A stretch of 64,000 nt of DNA from Bacteroidales bacterium. GTDB taxonomy: Bacteria > Bacteroidota > Bacteroidia > Bacteroidales > UBA6680. The translations under genes were made by a program, and so were the position numbers. Below, piece after piece: positions 37,452 through 45,285 of the stretch (the first letter of the stretch is position 1; each line of letters begins with the position of its first letter). The stretch is from assembly GCA_025210735.1 (NCBI GenBank), contig JAOARD010000069.1:141126-205125 (forward strand). The letters run 5' to 3'. The notes under the pieces were generated by a model. It was not told the DNA's origin and ran no database searches. It saw only the letters and a program-made list of their open reading frames with translations.

Positions 37452-39836
37452 ATGAATAATATAGATACCTATCAGTTTTCTGGGAAACGAGTTTTGGTTA
37501 GGGTAGATTTTAACGTACCCTTGAATGAGAAACTAGAGATAACCGATGATACAAGAATTGTTACAGCAATTCCTACTATCAGAAAAATCCTTACAGAGGG
37601 CGGATCGGTTATATTATTGACACATCTGGGGCGTCCGGACGGGAAGTATAATGACTCTTTATCGGTAAAACATATCGTGCCACACTTATCAAAGAAGTTG
37701 CATGTAGATGTTAAGTTTGCTGAGGATCCTCTTAGTAGTTCAACAGTTGAGATGTCAAAAAATCTGGAGCCTGGTGAGGTGATGATTGTTGAGAACCTGA
37801 GGTTCTATCCTGAGGAGAAGAGAGGTGATGAGGGGTTTGCAGAGTCGTTATCTAAACTTGGCGATGCATACGTTATGGAGGCATTTGGTACAGCGCACAG
37901 AGCACACGCCTCTACTTGTACTATCGCTAATTACTTTCCGTACGATAAGATGCTTGGTTACCTTGTTGAGAATGAGATACAGAATATCGATAAGGTTATT
38001 AAGAAGGCAGAACGTCCGTTTACTGCAATTGTAGGAGGTTCTAAGGTGTCTACAAAAATACATATTATAGAGGCTCTTTTAGAGAAGGTTGATAACCTGA
38101 TTATTGGAGGAGCAATTATATTTACCTTTATAAAAGCAAAAGGTGGTAATGTTGGTGCATCGCTGGTTGAGGAAGATTATATTGATGTAGCAAAACGTAT
38201 AATGGAGAAGGCCGAGCTAAAAGGTGTTAAACTTCATTTACCATCAGATTGTATTATTGCAGATAAGTTCAGTAACGATGCCAATATAAAGAACTGTGCA
38301 ACCGATGCTATAGAGAGTGGCTGGATGGGACTTGATATTGGAATAAAGAGTGCCAATAAATTCTCTGAAATAATTGAGCAATCATCTACAATACTTTGGA
38401 ACGGACCAATAGGAGTGTTTGAGATGTCTAACTTCTCAACAGGAACACTTAAGGTTGCTTTAGCTGTTGCACGTGCTACAGATAAAGGAGCATATTCACT
38501 TATTGGTGGTGGCGACTCTATTGCCGCAGTTAATAAGTATAGCCTTGCACATAAGGTTAGTTATATATCAACAGCCGGAGGTGCACTACTTGAATATATA
38601 GAGGGTAAGAAACTTCCGGGTATTAAGGCTGTAAAAGATGCATTCTCTGTAGATGATTATAACTTCAACGGAAAGCGTGCACTTGTTAGAGTAGATTTTA
38701 ATGTGCCTCTTGACAGCGAAAATAATATTACAGATGATACGCGTATTATAACTGCAATTCCTACAATTCGTAAGATTCTTACTGATGGCGGGTCGGTTAT
38801 ACTTCTTACTCACCTTGGACGACCAAAAGGAGAGAAACGTCCGGAGATGTCGGTAAAACATATTATTCCTCATATATCAAAGCTTATGGATTGTGAGGTT
38901 AAGTTTGCTGAAGATTGCTATAGCAAAGAGGCGGCTGATATGGCTGCTAACCTAAAAGGCGGCGATATTATGATGTTAGAGAACCTTAGGTTTGATAAGC
39001 GTGAGACATCTGCCGATGATGATTTTGCAAAACAGCTTGCCTCATTGGGCGATGTATATGTAAACAATGCATTTGGTACAGCTCACAGAGCGCATGCGTC
39101 AACATATACTATAGCAAAATACTTCCCAAAAGATAAGATGTTGGGATATCTTATAGAGAGTGAGATACAGAATATTAATAAGGCTATACAAGGATCGCAG
39201 AAACCATTTACGGCAATACTGGGAGGTTCAAAAGTATCTACTAAGATACATATCATAGAGGCTCTGTTAGAGAAGGTTGATAACCTGATTATTGGAGGAG
39301 GTATTATCTTTACATTTATAAAAGCAATGGGTGGTAATGTAGGTAGCTCTCTTGTAGAGGATGACTATATTGATGTTGCAAAGAGTGTTATAGATAAGGC
39401 TAAGGAGAAAGGTGTTAAGCTGTATCTTCCGTCGGACTGTATTGTTGCAGATAAGTTCAGTAACGATGCCAATATAAAACACTGCGATGTGATGAATATT
39501 GAAGATGGCTGGATGGGACTTGATGTTGGAATTAAGAGTGCCAACCTGTTTGAAGAGGTTATTGAAAATTCTCAAACAATACTTTGGAACGGTCCTATTG
39601 GTGTATTTGAGATGCCAAACTTCTCATTAGGAACACTTAAAGTAGCCATGGCTGTGGCCAGAGCGACCGATAAAGGAGCATTCTCACTTATTGGTGGTGG
39701 TGACTCTATTGCTGCAGTAAATATGTATAGTTTAGCACACAAGATAAGTTATATATCAACTGCCGGAGGTGCACTGCTGGAATATATAGAGGGAAAAGAA
39801 CTTCCGGGTATTAAAGCTATTACAAAGAAAATTTGA
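37452..39836 (+). CDS. pgk: Tandem phosphoglycerate kinase (two complete PGK units in one chain)
   Basis: Phosphoglycerate kinase converts 1,3-bisphosphoglycerate and ADP to 3-phosphoglycerate and ATP in glycolysis. One uninterrupted 794-codon frame encodes two full PGK units (residues 1-396 and 397-794) that align without gaps at an offset of 396. Each has RVDFNVPL (Asp19/Asn21; Asp415/Asn417), THLGRP, ENLRF, AFGTAHRAHAS, GGSKVSTK, LWNGPIGVFE and GGGDSIAAV, so both look catalytically competent. The second unit has no Met; Ala397 (GCA) occupies the start position, and there is no linker. Differences: YVMEAFG versus YVNNAFG, and IGGA (Ala221) versus IGGG (Gly617). Typical PGKs are about 390-420 residues and single. 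A strong terminator follows. Confidence 0.95.
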   Translation: MNNIDTYQFSGKRVLVRVDFNVPLNEKLEITDDTRIVTAIPTIRKILTEGGSVILLTHLGRPDGKYNDSLSVKHIVPHLSKKLHVDVKFAEDPLSSSTVEMSKNLEPGEVMIVENLRFYPEEKRGDEGFAESLSKLGDAYVMEAFGTAHRAHASTCTIANYFPYDKMLGYLVENEIQNIDKVIKKAERPFTAIVGGSKVSTKIHIIEALLEKVDNLIIGGAIIFTFIKAKGGNVGASLVEEDYIDVAKRIMEKAELKGVKLHLPSDCIIADKFSNDANIKNCATDAIESGWMGLDIGIKSANKFSEIIEQSSTILWNGPIGVFEMSNFSTGTLKVALAVARATDKGAYSLIGGGDSIAAVNKYSLAHKVSYISTAGGALLEYIEGKKLPGIKAVKDAFSVDDYNFNGKRALVRVDFNVPLDSENNITDDTRIITAIPTIRKILTDGGSVILLTHLGRPKGEKRPEMSVKHIIPHISKLMDCEVKFAEDCYSKEAADMAANLKGGDIMMLENLRFDKRETSADDDFAKQLASLGDVYVNNAFGTAHRAHASTYTIAKYFPKDKMLGYLIESEIQNINKAIQGSQKPFTAILGGSKVSTKIHIIEALLEKVDNLIIGGGIIFTFIKAMGGNVGSSLVEDDYIDVAKSVIDKAKEKGVKLYLPSDCIVADKFSNDANIKHCDVMNIEDGWMGLDVGIKSANLFEEVIENSQTILWNGPIGVFEMPNFSLGTLKVAMAVARATDKGAFSLIGGGDSIAAVNMYSLAHKISYISTAGGALLEYIEGKELPGIKAITKKI

Positions 39837-39860
39837 TATAAGATATTCTAATAATATAGG

Positions 39861-39896
39861 CAGCCTGACAGAGTAATCTGTTGGGCTGTTTTTTTA
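39861..39896 (+). terminator. Terminator after the tandem pgk
   Basis: A 12-bp stem with two G-U pairs (39861-39872 with 39877-39888), a GTAA loop and seven T. It lies 24 nt after the stop. Confidence 0.92.
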
Positions 39897-39942
39897 TGGC
39901 AATGATGTCTGCTTCTGTGGAAATATTGCATACAACCTGTGG

Positions 39943-39962
39943 CGACGTAGCACGCAACGTCG
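39943..39962. repeat. REP-like GC-rich palindrome
   Basis: CGACGTAGC and GCAACGTCG form an imperfect hairpin (8 of 9 pairs, AC loop), flanked by a GC content clearly above the surroundings. It lies between two terminators in the convergent gap pgk/tatA. It resembles the GACGT-TGC/GCA-ACGTC palindromes that I recall as dispersed elements in Bacteroidota genomes. There is only one copy in the window. Confidence 0.4.
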
Positions 39963-39996
39963 ATACTTGATGTTCCCAAACTACCATATTGTATTA

Positions 39997-40034
39997 ATAA
40001 AAAAGAGGCTCTGCTTTAACTAAGCAGAACCTCT
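39997..40034 (-). terminator. Terminator of tatA
   Basis: A 13-position stem with one mismatch (40004-40016 with 40022-40034). On the minus strand it is followed by a T-run. It lies 30 nt past the tatA stop. Confidence 0.85.
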
Positions 40035-40064
40035 AAAGTATAGTAGTACCTGTAATTTTACAGT

Positions 40065-40253
40065 TTATTTATCGTTCTCTTTATCCTCTTTTTTATTGTC
40101 GTCCTTTTTATCTTCGCCAGAGGCTTTTTTGAATTCATTCATGCCCTGACCAAGTCCGCGCATAAGTTCAGGAATTTTTTTGCCTCCGAATATAAGTAGA
40201 ATTAAAGCCACTATTAAAACAACTTGCCAGATTCCTATCGCTGCTATAATCAT
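40065..40253 (-). CDS. tatA: Twin-arginine translocase subunit TatA/E
   Basis: Forms the protein-conducting part of the Tat pathway for folded proteins. A 62-residue protein with a membrane helix (about 5-21), the FGGKKIPELMRGLGQGMNEFK hinge and amphipathic helix, and a Lys/Asp/Glu tail of low complexity. It is typical for Bacteroidota TatA. No tatC is in the window. Confidence 0.92.
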   Translation of the reverse strand: MIIAAIGIWQVVLIVALILLIFGGKKIPELMRGLGQGMNEFKKASGEDKKDDNKKEDKENDK

Positions 40254-40366
40254 AATATTATGGTTTTTATACCCCGTAAATGTATAAAAAATAAATGTAT
40301 CAGAATTAATATTTTCTACAGAAACCTTATAACATAGATTTTTGCAGTATTAACCCTCTGTAATTA

Positions 40367-41701
40367 TCACCTGAATATATCGTTAACATTTGCATATATA
40401 AACAGAGTAAGTAGTATAAGCATACCTATTATCTGTGCATACTCCATAAACTTCTCACTTGGTTTACGTCTGGTAATCATTTCGTATAACAAGAACATTA
40501 CATGTCCGCCATCAAGTGCAGGTATAGGTAATACATTCATAATACCAAGCATTAAAGATAATACTGCTGTAATTTCCCAGAATGTCTGCCAATCCCATAC
40601 ATGAGGGAATAGTTTTGTTAATGTTCCAAAACCACCTACACCTTTGTATGCTCCTGTATTAGGGTTTATAATAAGTTTAAGCTGTTTAAGGTAATTAACC
40701 ATTTTATTAACACCTTTATCTATACCAGCAGGAACGGCTTCGGTAAATGTGTATTTTTTGTATGCAAAATTGTATATACCAAGCTTGTCTAACTGATCAA
40801 GATTGAATAATGCAGGAACAACACCAAGTTTGCCTTCTGAGTTTATTTTGGCGTCAATGTTCATTACTTTACCGTCTCTCTCTATTTTCAGATCAACAAC
40901 ACTGCCCTTAAACTGAGCTGCAATATCTTTAAACTGATCAAAATACTTTACCTCAACACTGTTTACAGACAGAATTCTGTCACTTACTTTTACTATTCCA
41001 ACATTCTCTGAACTGTCAGATACAGTTGATATAAAGAATGGTATTCGCGGATAATATAATAGGGTTGATTTATTATCAATAAGTCTCTCAATGAAGTTTA
41101 CCGGAAGATCAATTGTGATTCGTTCACCTTTACGTTCTATATCAACACTTTTACTAACAATAAAGTCTGACATTACATCCTGAAAGCTTTTGTTGTCAAC
41201 AGCTTCGCCATTAAATGCAATTATCTTGTCACCAGTTTTTATGCCGAGTTCTTCAATAAGACTATTTGTAGCCCATATACCATCGTTTATATCGTTGTTT
41301 GGTAGTGTTCTTTCACCCCAAACAAACAGAATCATTATATATATAAAGAATCCGAGTATAAAGTTAACCAACACCCCACCAAGCATAATTAACAGGCGTT
41401 GCCATGTTGGTTTAGATCTGAACTCCCATGGTTGAGCAGGTTTCTTCATCTGATCCTTATCCATAGACTCATCAATCATACCAGAAATCTTAACATATCC
41501 TCCAAGCGGAAGCCAACCTAGACCATATGTGGTTTCTTTATGTTTAAATTTCAGTAGTGAGAACCATGGATTGAAAAACAGATAGAACTTCTCAACTCTT
41601 GTTTTAAATAACTTTGCAAAAGCAAAGTGTCCCATTTCATGCAGTAATATTAATATAGAAAGGCTTAATAAGAATTGCGATACCTTAATAACTATCTCCA
41701 T
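40367..41701 (-). CDS. rseP: Site-2 protease RseP
   Basis: Intramembrane zinc metalloprotease that cleaves anti-sigma factors and signal-peptide remnants. The 444-residue protein has the first zinc motif HEMGH (about residues 21-25) in membrane segment 1, two PDZ regions (about 130-290), and the second motif NVLPIPALDGGH (about 387-398) in the third membrane segment. The length is normal. It begins 3 nt after the dxr stop, so the two genes form an operon, the usual order in many bacteria. Confidence 0.94.
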   Translation of the reverse strand: MEIVIKVSQFLLSLSILILLHEMGHFAFAKLFKTRVEKFYLFFNPWFSLLKFKHKETTYGLGWLPLGGYVKISGMIDESMDKDQMKKPAQPWEFRSKPTWQRLLIMLGGVLVNFILGFFIYIMILFVWGERTLPNNDINDGIWATNSLIEELGIKTGDKIIAFNGEAVDNKSFQDVMSDFIVSKSVDIERKGERITIDLPVNFIERLIDNKSTLLYYPRIPFFISTVSDSSENVGIVKVSDRILSVNSVEVKYFDQFKDIAAQFKGSVVDLKIERDGKVMNIDAKINSEGKLGVVPALFNLDQLDKLGIYNFAYKKYTFTEAVPAGIDKGVNKMVNYLKQLKLIINPNTGAYKGVGGFGTLTKLFPHVWDWQTFWEITAVLSLMLGIMNVLPIPALDGGHVMFLLYEMITRRKPSEKFMEYAQIIGMLILLTLFIYANVNDIFR

Positions 41702-41704
41702 ATC

Positions 41705-42853
41705 TTAACTAATTTTTTTCTTTGTGTACTCTCTTGTCTTTTTGTCTGTATCTATATAGTCTTCAAGATCTGGTTTCTGAATAAATGAAATATTCTCCAT
41801 ACTGTCATTTATCAGTTCTGGTATATCTGTAAAACTTATCTGATTATTCAGAAATGCCTCAACAGCTATCTCGTTTGCTGCATTAAGTATACATGGCAAA
41901 TTACCACCTTTTTGCATAGCGTAATATGCAAGTTTTATGCATCTGAATACCTCCTGATCTGGTTTATGAAAACTAAGAGTAGGGTAATCCATAAAGTTGA
42001 ATCGTTCAAACGACGATTTAAAACGCTCAGGATATGTAAGCGAGTATTGTATCGGTACACGCATATCCGGTAGTCCCATTTGAGCCTTCATCGACCCGTC
42101 TTCAAACTGTACTATTGAGTGTATAATACTCTGCGGGTGCACTACTATCTCAATCTGCTCAGGTGTAAGATTAAATAACCATTTTGCTTCTATAGCTTCA
42201 AGCCCTTTATTCATCATAGTTGCTGAATCTATGGTTATTTTAGAGCCCATATCCCAGTTCGGATGTTTCAGAGCATCCTCTTTTGTTACTTTGCTTAACT
42301 GCTGTGTACTGAATCCTCTGAATGGTCCACCCGAAGCAGTAAGATAAATTTTCTCTATATTGTTGTTCCACTCTCCTGTTAAACACTGAAATATTGCAGA
42401 GTGTTCTGAATCAACCGGAAGTATAGGTACTCCGTTTTCTGCAGCAAGTCTGGTTATTAGATCTCCTGCAACAACAAGAGTCTCTTTATTAGCAAGAGCA
42501 ATAGGTTTTTTAGCCTTTATAGCCTCTATAGTTGGTTCAAGACCAGAGAAACCTACCATTGCTGTAAGAACAATATCAATAGTAGACATTGATACTACAT
42601 CGGCAATAGCTTTGCTTCCGGCATATATCTTTATATCAGGATTGTCTATCTTCTCAACAAGTTCATCATATCTCTCCTCATTTGCAATAACAACTACATT
42701 CGGATTGTATCTGTTTGCCTGCTCAGCAAGTAAATCAATATTATTGTTTGCAGTGAGAACCTCTGCCTGAAATTTATTACTGTGTTCAGAAATTATCTCA
42801 AGAGTTTGTGTTCCGATTGATCCTGTTGACCCCAGAATTGCAATTTTCTTCAT
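41705..42853 (-). CDS. dxr: 1-deoxy-D-xylulose 5-phosphate reductoisomerase
   Basis: Second step of the MEP route to isoprenoids: NADPH-dependent conversion of DXP to MEP. The 382-residue protein has the NADPH fold at its start (ILGSTGSIGTQTLEII), ALANKETLVVAG, PVDSEHSAIFQCL, LTASGGPFRG, HPNWDMGSKITIDSATMMNKGLE (split by position in this description) and VVHPQSIIHS. Length normal. In an operon with rseP. Confidence 0.96.
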   Translation of the reverse strand: MKKIAILGSTGSIGTQTLEIISEHSNKFQAEVLTANNNIDLLAEQANRYNPNVVVIANEERYDELVEKIDNPDIKIYAGSKAIADVVSMSTIDIVLTAMVGFSGLEPTIEAIKAKKPIALANKETLVVAGDLITRLAAENGVPILPVDSEHSAIFQCLTGEWNNNIEKIYLTASGGPFRGFSTQQLSKVTKEDALKHPNWDMGSKITIDSATMMNKGLEAIEAKWLFNLTPEQIEIVVHPQSIIHSIVQFEDGSMKAQMGLPDMRVPIQYSLTYPERFKSSFERFNFMDYPTLSFHKPDQEVFRCIKLAYYAMQKGGNLPCILNAANEIAVEAFLNNQISFTDIPELINDSMENISFIQKPDLEDYIDTDKKTREYTKKKIS

Positions 42854-42935
42854 GTATAATTTAAATCTATTTTCTGTAATTGTGGCAATACTATTTATTT
42901 GTAAATAGTTGCCAGATAATTATATATCGTGTTAA

Positions 42936-43799
42936 TTAAAACAGGATATATTTCTCCGGATTAACAGGGTTACCATTATGCCAGATTTCAAAGTGCAGAT
43001 GAGGCCCTGTAGTCAGCTCTCCTGAGTTACCAACTATTGCTATACTTTCGCCAGCCTCAACATGCGACCCTACCTCTTTAAGAAGTTCGGCATTATGTTT
43101 ATAAATTGATATAAGGTTATTATCGTGTTGTATCTGTATAACGTATCCTGTAGCAAGAGTCCAGTTAGCCATAACAACTGTACCAGAAAGTGTAGCGCTA
43201 ACAATCTTATTTCCTCCTGTTACAATATCTGTTCCGTAATGATTTGCTAAAGGATCAAATTTTCTTGTTACACTACCCTGTATTGGAGCAAAGAAATGTA
43301 ACTGCGAGAATTTTACAGGAGCCTCAGAATCTTCTGTAATAGACAGATTAAACTGATCCTCCTCCTCTATTTGCTTTCGTAGTAGTGAATCCTCAATAGA
43401 TCTTGTAAACTCAATATTATCGTACTTAACAGCTGTATCCATTCCTGCTGAACGGCTCTCAGGAACCTTGCCATTTATAATCTGGTGTAGTACACCTGTA
43501 AACTGCTCGTACTGTTTTAAAGCGTGCTCAAGCGAATCTAACTTAGCAGCATTGTTAATCATGCTTATGCGCATGTTTGAGTCAGGATATCCCGGAATAT
43601 ATTCTCGTAATGGTGTGTATGCAATAAGAAGCGATGTAAGAGCAATAAGAATAATTGATGTAATTCCTATTGTAACAAATACATTTAATCTTGATAAACG
43701 CAGTTTAAAAACCTCAATAAAAGTGGTTTCGTTATATACTGCAAGAATATATTTATTCTTTAATTTCTGGATATATTTATCCTTTTTTGATTCAGTCAT
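42936..43799 (-). CDS. M23 family metallopeptidase (LytM-type)
   Basis: A 287-residue envelope protein with one N-terminal membrane segment (about 38-60), a helical linker, and a C-terminal LytM domain (about 165-287). Zinc-site residues are visible: HYGTD (the HxxxD motif) and HLHFE (the HxH motif), with VVMANW and GYVIQIQHDNN between them. All ligands are present, so it may be an active peptidoglycan endopeptidase, facing the periplasm. Its own promoter is likely at 43824-43853. Confidence 0.9.
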   Translation of the reverse strand: MTESKKDKYIQKLKNKYILAVYNETTFIEVFKLRLSRLNVFVTIGITSIILIALTSLLIAYTPLREYIPGYPDSNMRISMINNAAKLDSLEHALKQYEQFTGVLHQIINGKVPESRSAGMDTAVKYDNIEFTRSIEDSLLRKQIEEEDQFNLSITEDSEAPVKFSQLHFFAPIQGSVTRKFDPLANHYGTDIVTGGNKIVSATLSGTVVMANWTLATGYVIQIQHDNNLISIYKHNAELLKEVGSHVEAGESIAIVGNSGELTTGPHLHFEIWHNGNPVNPEKYILF

Positions 43800-43823
43800 T
43801 TAATACGAAAGGTTTATACATCA

Positions 43824-43853
43824 CAAATATAAAGAAATATGCAATAATACGAA
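43824..43853 (-). promoter_or_regulatory. Candidate promoter of the M23 peptidase gene
   Basis: On the minus strand TTCG (43850-43853) and TATATTTG (43824-43831) with 18 nt between them; the -7 box is a perfect TAnnTTTG match 25 nt before the ATG. Confidence 0.5.
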
Positions 43854-43882
43854 GTGTCTGAAATGTTATATTTGGTTAAATT

Positions 43883-43906
43883 AGGACGGCTGTAAACAAC
43901 CGTCCT
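43883..43906 (-). terminator. Hairpin after the malic enzyme gene
   Basis: A 7-bp stem (43883-43889 with 43900-43906) extends by three more pairs past one mismatch. It starts 10 nt after the stop. The T-run on the minus strand is weak, so termination is only likely. Confidence 0.55.
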
Positions 43907-43916
43907 GTATTGTAAT

Positions 43917-45185
43917 TTATACTCTTTTCTCTAACTCGTTGGCATACTTTTCCCAATCAGAAATTGGTTGTCTGGCAACACCTGTTTCAACAGCAGCTTT
44001 TGCTATAGCTACTGATATCTCTTTTATTAATCTTAAGTCAAGAGGTTTAGGTATAATGTAATCTTTTCCGAACTCAAGTTTATCTGTGTTGTAGGCTTTC
44101 TTAACATAGTCAGGTACATCTGCTTTTGCCAGTTTTGCCAGAGCATATACAGCAGCAATCTTCATCTCTTCATTAATCTTTGTAGCTTTTACATCAAGTG
44201 CACCTCTGAATATAAAAGGGAATCCTAAAACATTATTAACCTGATTAGGATGATCGCTTCTGCCCGTTGCAAATATCAGATCATCTCTTGAGCTCATTGC
44301 TGCCTCATATGATATTTCCGGTTTTGGATTTGCTAATGCAAAAACAACAGGATTGTCTGCCATAGATTTTATCATATCTGGTGTTAGTACATCTGCTACT
44401 GATAATCCAAGAAATACATCAGCTCCTGCAATAGCTTCTTCAAGTGTTGTGATGTTTCTGTCTGTTGCAAACTCCTTTTTAAAGGAATTAAGGTCTGTTC
44501 TGTTTTTAGATATAACACCTTTGCTATCTAGCATAATTATGTTTTTGTTCTTTATGCCTAGCGCCATATATATCTTTGCGCACGAATTTGCCGAAGCTCC
44601 TGCCCCGTTTATTACTACTGTAACATCTTCTGTTTTTTTATTACATAATTCCAGAGCATTTATTAATCCGGCTCCGGATATTATTGCAGTACCATGCTGA
44701 TCGTCATGAAAAACTGGTATATCAAGTTCCTCAATTAACCTTTGCTCAATCTCGAAACACTCTGGAGCTTTTATATCTTCAAGATTAATACCCCCGAATG
44801 TAGGAGCAATATTCTTTACTGTATCAATAAATTTATCAGGATCTTCGGTGTCAATCTCAATGTCAAATACATCAATATCGGCAAATTTCTTAAACAATAA
44901 GCCCTTACCTTCCATAACAGGTTTTGATGCCAGAGCACCTATATTACCAAGTCCTAATACCGCTGTTCCGTTTGATATAACAGCAACAAGATTGCCTTTT
45001 GCAGTGTATTTATATGCATCGTTTGCATCTTTTTCTATCTCAAGGCATGGCTCGGCAACACCTGGTGAGTATGCCAGCGATAAGTCTTTCTGATTATTTG
45101 CCGGTGTAGTGGCAATAACTTCAATTTTCCCCGGACGTCCGCTTGAATGATAATCAAGCGCTTCTTGTTTTGATATTTTTGACAT
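43917..45185 (-). CDS. Malic enzyme, short form without phosphotransacetylase domain
   Basis: Oxidatively decarboxylates malate to pyruvate. With the start at 45185 (MSKISKQEALDYHSSGRPGK) the protein has 422 residues, matching the usual N-terminus. An upstream in-frame ATG at 45254 lies inside the terminator hairpin of pdxA and is rejected. Motifs: LAYSPGVAEPC, GTAVLGLGNIG, the metal site NLEDIKAPECFEIE, FHDDQHGTA, the NAD(P) fold VVINGAGASANSCAKI, and FALANPKPEIS. Most Bacteroidota MaeB proteins are about 760 residues with a C-terminal phosphotransacetylase-like regulatory domain, which is missing here; the stop is followed by a hairpin and not by remnants. Confidence 0.93.
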   Translation of the reverse strand: MSKISKQEALDYHSSGRPGKIEVIATTPANNQKDLSLAYSPGVAEPCLEIEKDANDAYKYTAKGNLVAVISNGTAVLGLGNIGALASKPVMEGKGLLFKKFADIDVFDIEIDTEDPDKFIDTVKNIAPTFGGINLEDIKAPECFEIEQRLIEELDIPVFHDDQHGTAIISGAGLINALELCNKKTEDVTVVINGAGASANSCAKIYMALGIKNKNIIMLDSKGVISKNRTDLNSFKKEFATDRNITTLEEAIAGADVFLGLSVADVLTPDMIKSMADNPVVFALANPKPEISYEAAMSSRDDLIFATGRSDHPNQVNNVLGFPFIFRGALDVKATKINEEMKIAAVYALAKLAKADVPDYVKKAYNTDKLEFGKDYIIPKPLDLRLIKEISVAIAKAAVETGVARQPISDWEKYANELEKRV

Positions 45186-45222
45186 GTGTATTGCGTTTAA
45201 ATATCCGGTAAAACAATTGGGG

Positions 45223-45265
45223 AAAAAAAAAGTTTCATACAATTTTATCTGCATGAAACTTTTTT
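45223..45265 (-). terminator. Terminator of pdxA
   Basis: A 13-bp stem (45226-45238 with 45253-45265) with a 14-nt loop, followed on the minus strand by a T-run. It lies 21 nt after the pdxA stop and covers the false upstream start of the malic enzyme frame. Confidence 0.88.
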
Positions 45266-45285
45266 GTGGTATTCTGAATTTTGAT

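Noticed and set aside
38600..38680. The junction of the two PGK units as a missed stop or frameshift between two separate genes
   Set aside because: I read the codons through the junction: the frame is continuous, there is no stop, and no ATG or ribosome-binding site stands at the start of unit 2 (GCA in its place).
45186..45254. A 23-residue N-terminal extension of malic enzyme from the ATG at 45254
   Set aside because: The ATG lies inside the right arm of the pdxA terminator hairpin, and homologous proteins begin at the MSKISKQEA position (45185).
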